Source: a virus
Strand: one strand, 5' to 3'
Length of the DNA stretch: 21,283 nt
IMG/VR virus record: IMGVR_UViG_3300008267_005679
Span: 1-21,283 of that record
Part shown: positions 20,770 to 21,283 of the stretch, piece after piece
Numbering within the stretch: the first letter of the stretch is position 1
How the letters are laid out: each line of letters opens with the position of its first letter
Position numbers and translations under genes: made by a program
Notes under the pieces: generated by a model
Database searches by the model: none
Told to the model about the DNA's origin: nothing
The model's input: only the letters and a program-made list of their open reading frames with translations

Positions 20770-21283
20770 TCAGGATTTAATGCTGCTCGCATAGCTAAAC
20801 AAATTTATGACTCCAAAGGATACGTTTGGGATGATGAACGAGGTGCGATACAAATAATAAAACAAAATATTAAAGATCTAAAACAATATACTGCAGTAAC
20901 TAAACAAATTCAGAAATTAGCCGGATCTGGTCTAGGTCAATTTTTGCATAGTTTTATGAATCCAAACGACTTAATTGAAGTTGGTAAATATTTGATAAAA
21001 ATATTACCGTCATCTGATTGGGCATGGACTGTAAAACAAGTTATTACATGGGAAGATGTAATAGCAGAAGTTAGTGCGAGAAGAAGAGGAGTTGCGTTTG
21101 GTAGTGAACGTCGTCCATCTGAATATCAAACAGTAAAAGAAATATTCGATGAGTGGGAAAAGAACCCTGAATCTAAAAAAACGGATATATTATATAAATT
21201 GTTAACTGATCCTAATTTATATGGTTCAAAATTAGATGTTTTAGTTAGAGATTTCCAAAGACATGAAACACACGCTGGATTAG
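20737..21283 (+). CDS. Leader-bearing protein 5, 3' end cut by window
   Basis: An open frame of 182 codons runs off the right edge. It begins MIRLKHLLFEQSG, a full copy of the shared leader (L8-F9-E10, then Q11). The following sequence includes AARIAKQIYDSKGYVWDDER, QKLAGSGLGQFLHSF, KYLIKILPSSDWAWTVKQVI and a basic SARRRGVAFGSERRPSEY. It ends in the window with RDFQRHETHAGL. I do not recognise a domain. The mixed helical and basic content would suit a virion-internal protein. The gene is preceded by the TATTTATTAATA motif and no ribosome-binding site is clear. Confidence 0.65.
   Translation, partial: MIRLKHLLFEQSGFNAARIAKQIYDSKGYVWDDERGAIQIIKQNIKDLKQYTAVTKQIQKLAGSGLGQFLHSFMNPNDLIEVGKYLIKILPSSDWAWTVKQVITWEDVIAEVSARRRGVAFGSERRPSEYQTVKEIFDEWEKNPESKKTDILYKLLTDPNLYGSKLDVLVRDFQRHETHAGL

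Overview
This window reads as one contiguous piece of a large, AT-rich, tailed double-stranded DNA phage genome, most likely a T4-like myovirus from an aquatic setting. Every supported gene lies on the + strand. Genes are packed end to end with many ATGA or TAATG overlaps, and no gap exceeds about 60 bases. There are no rRNA or tRNA genes, no integrase or transposase and no CRISPR array that I can see. The host cannot be proven from the window. A ClpS-like protein (19320-19619) has the sequence pattern I associate with Bacteroidota ClpS, and the small CGC-motif protein (12943-13140) resembles ones I recall from Bacteroidota phages, so a Bacteroidota host is my working guess.

Layout. (1) 2-340: end of a SLOG/DUF2493-like nucleotide-binding protein. 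(2) 388-8733: a glycan cassette with two GT-B glycosyltransferases, a small GT2, an LpxA-like acyltransferase split by a frameshift, a WlbA-like Gfo/Idh/MocA sugar dehydrogenase, another GT-B-like enzyme, a GT-A-like enzyme with a DxD motif, an FkbM-type methyltransferase and a GT2. This looks like a unit for making and decorating a surface glycan, either on the virion or on the infected cell. (3) 8786-10572: a lysis-like module with a GH19 endolysin, a holin-like protein and two further small membrane proteins. (4) 10606-16656: virion-type genes, including a 658-aa protein with a hydrophobic 'pre-toxin'-like hairpin, a 723-aa tail-fibre-like protein with Ser/Thr/Gly-rich repeats, and small conserved phage proteins. 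(5) 16670-21283: a run of unrelated proteins that begin with the same short leader, consensus M-I-R-L-K-x-L-L-F-E-Q, mixed with a ClpS-like adaptor, small unknowns and an HNH-like zinc protein.

The most interesting signal is this shared leader. It ends in L-x-E, the motif cut by the T4 prohead protease gp21 when it removes capsid-targeting sequences from internal head proteins. Here it is joined to a nucleotidyltransferase, a tail-lysozyme-like domain, a SleB-like hydrolase with LysM, and unknown proteins. The DNA of three leader copies is almost identical outside codon 6. My inference is a modular capsid-packaging tag that loads different enzymes into the phage head for delivery with the DNA.
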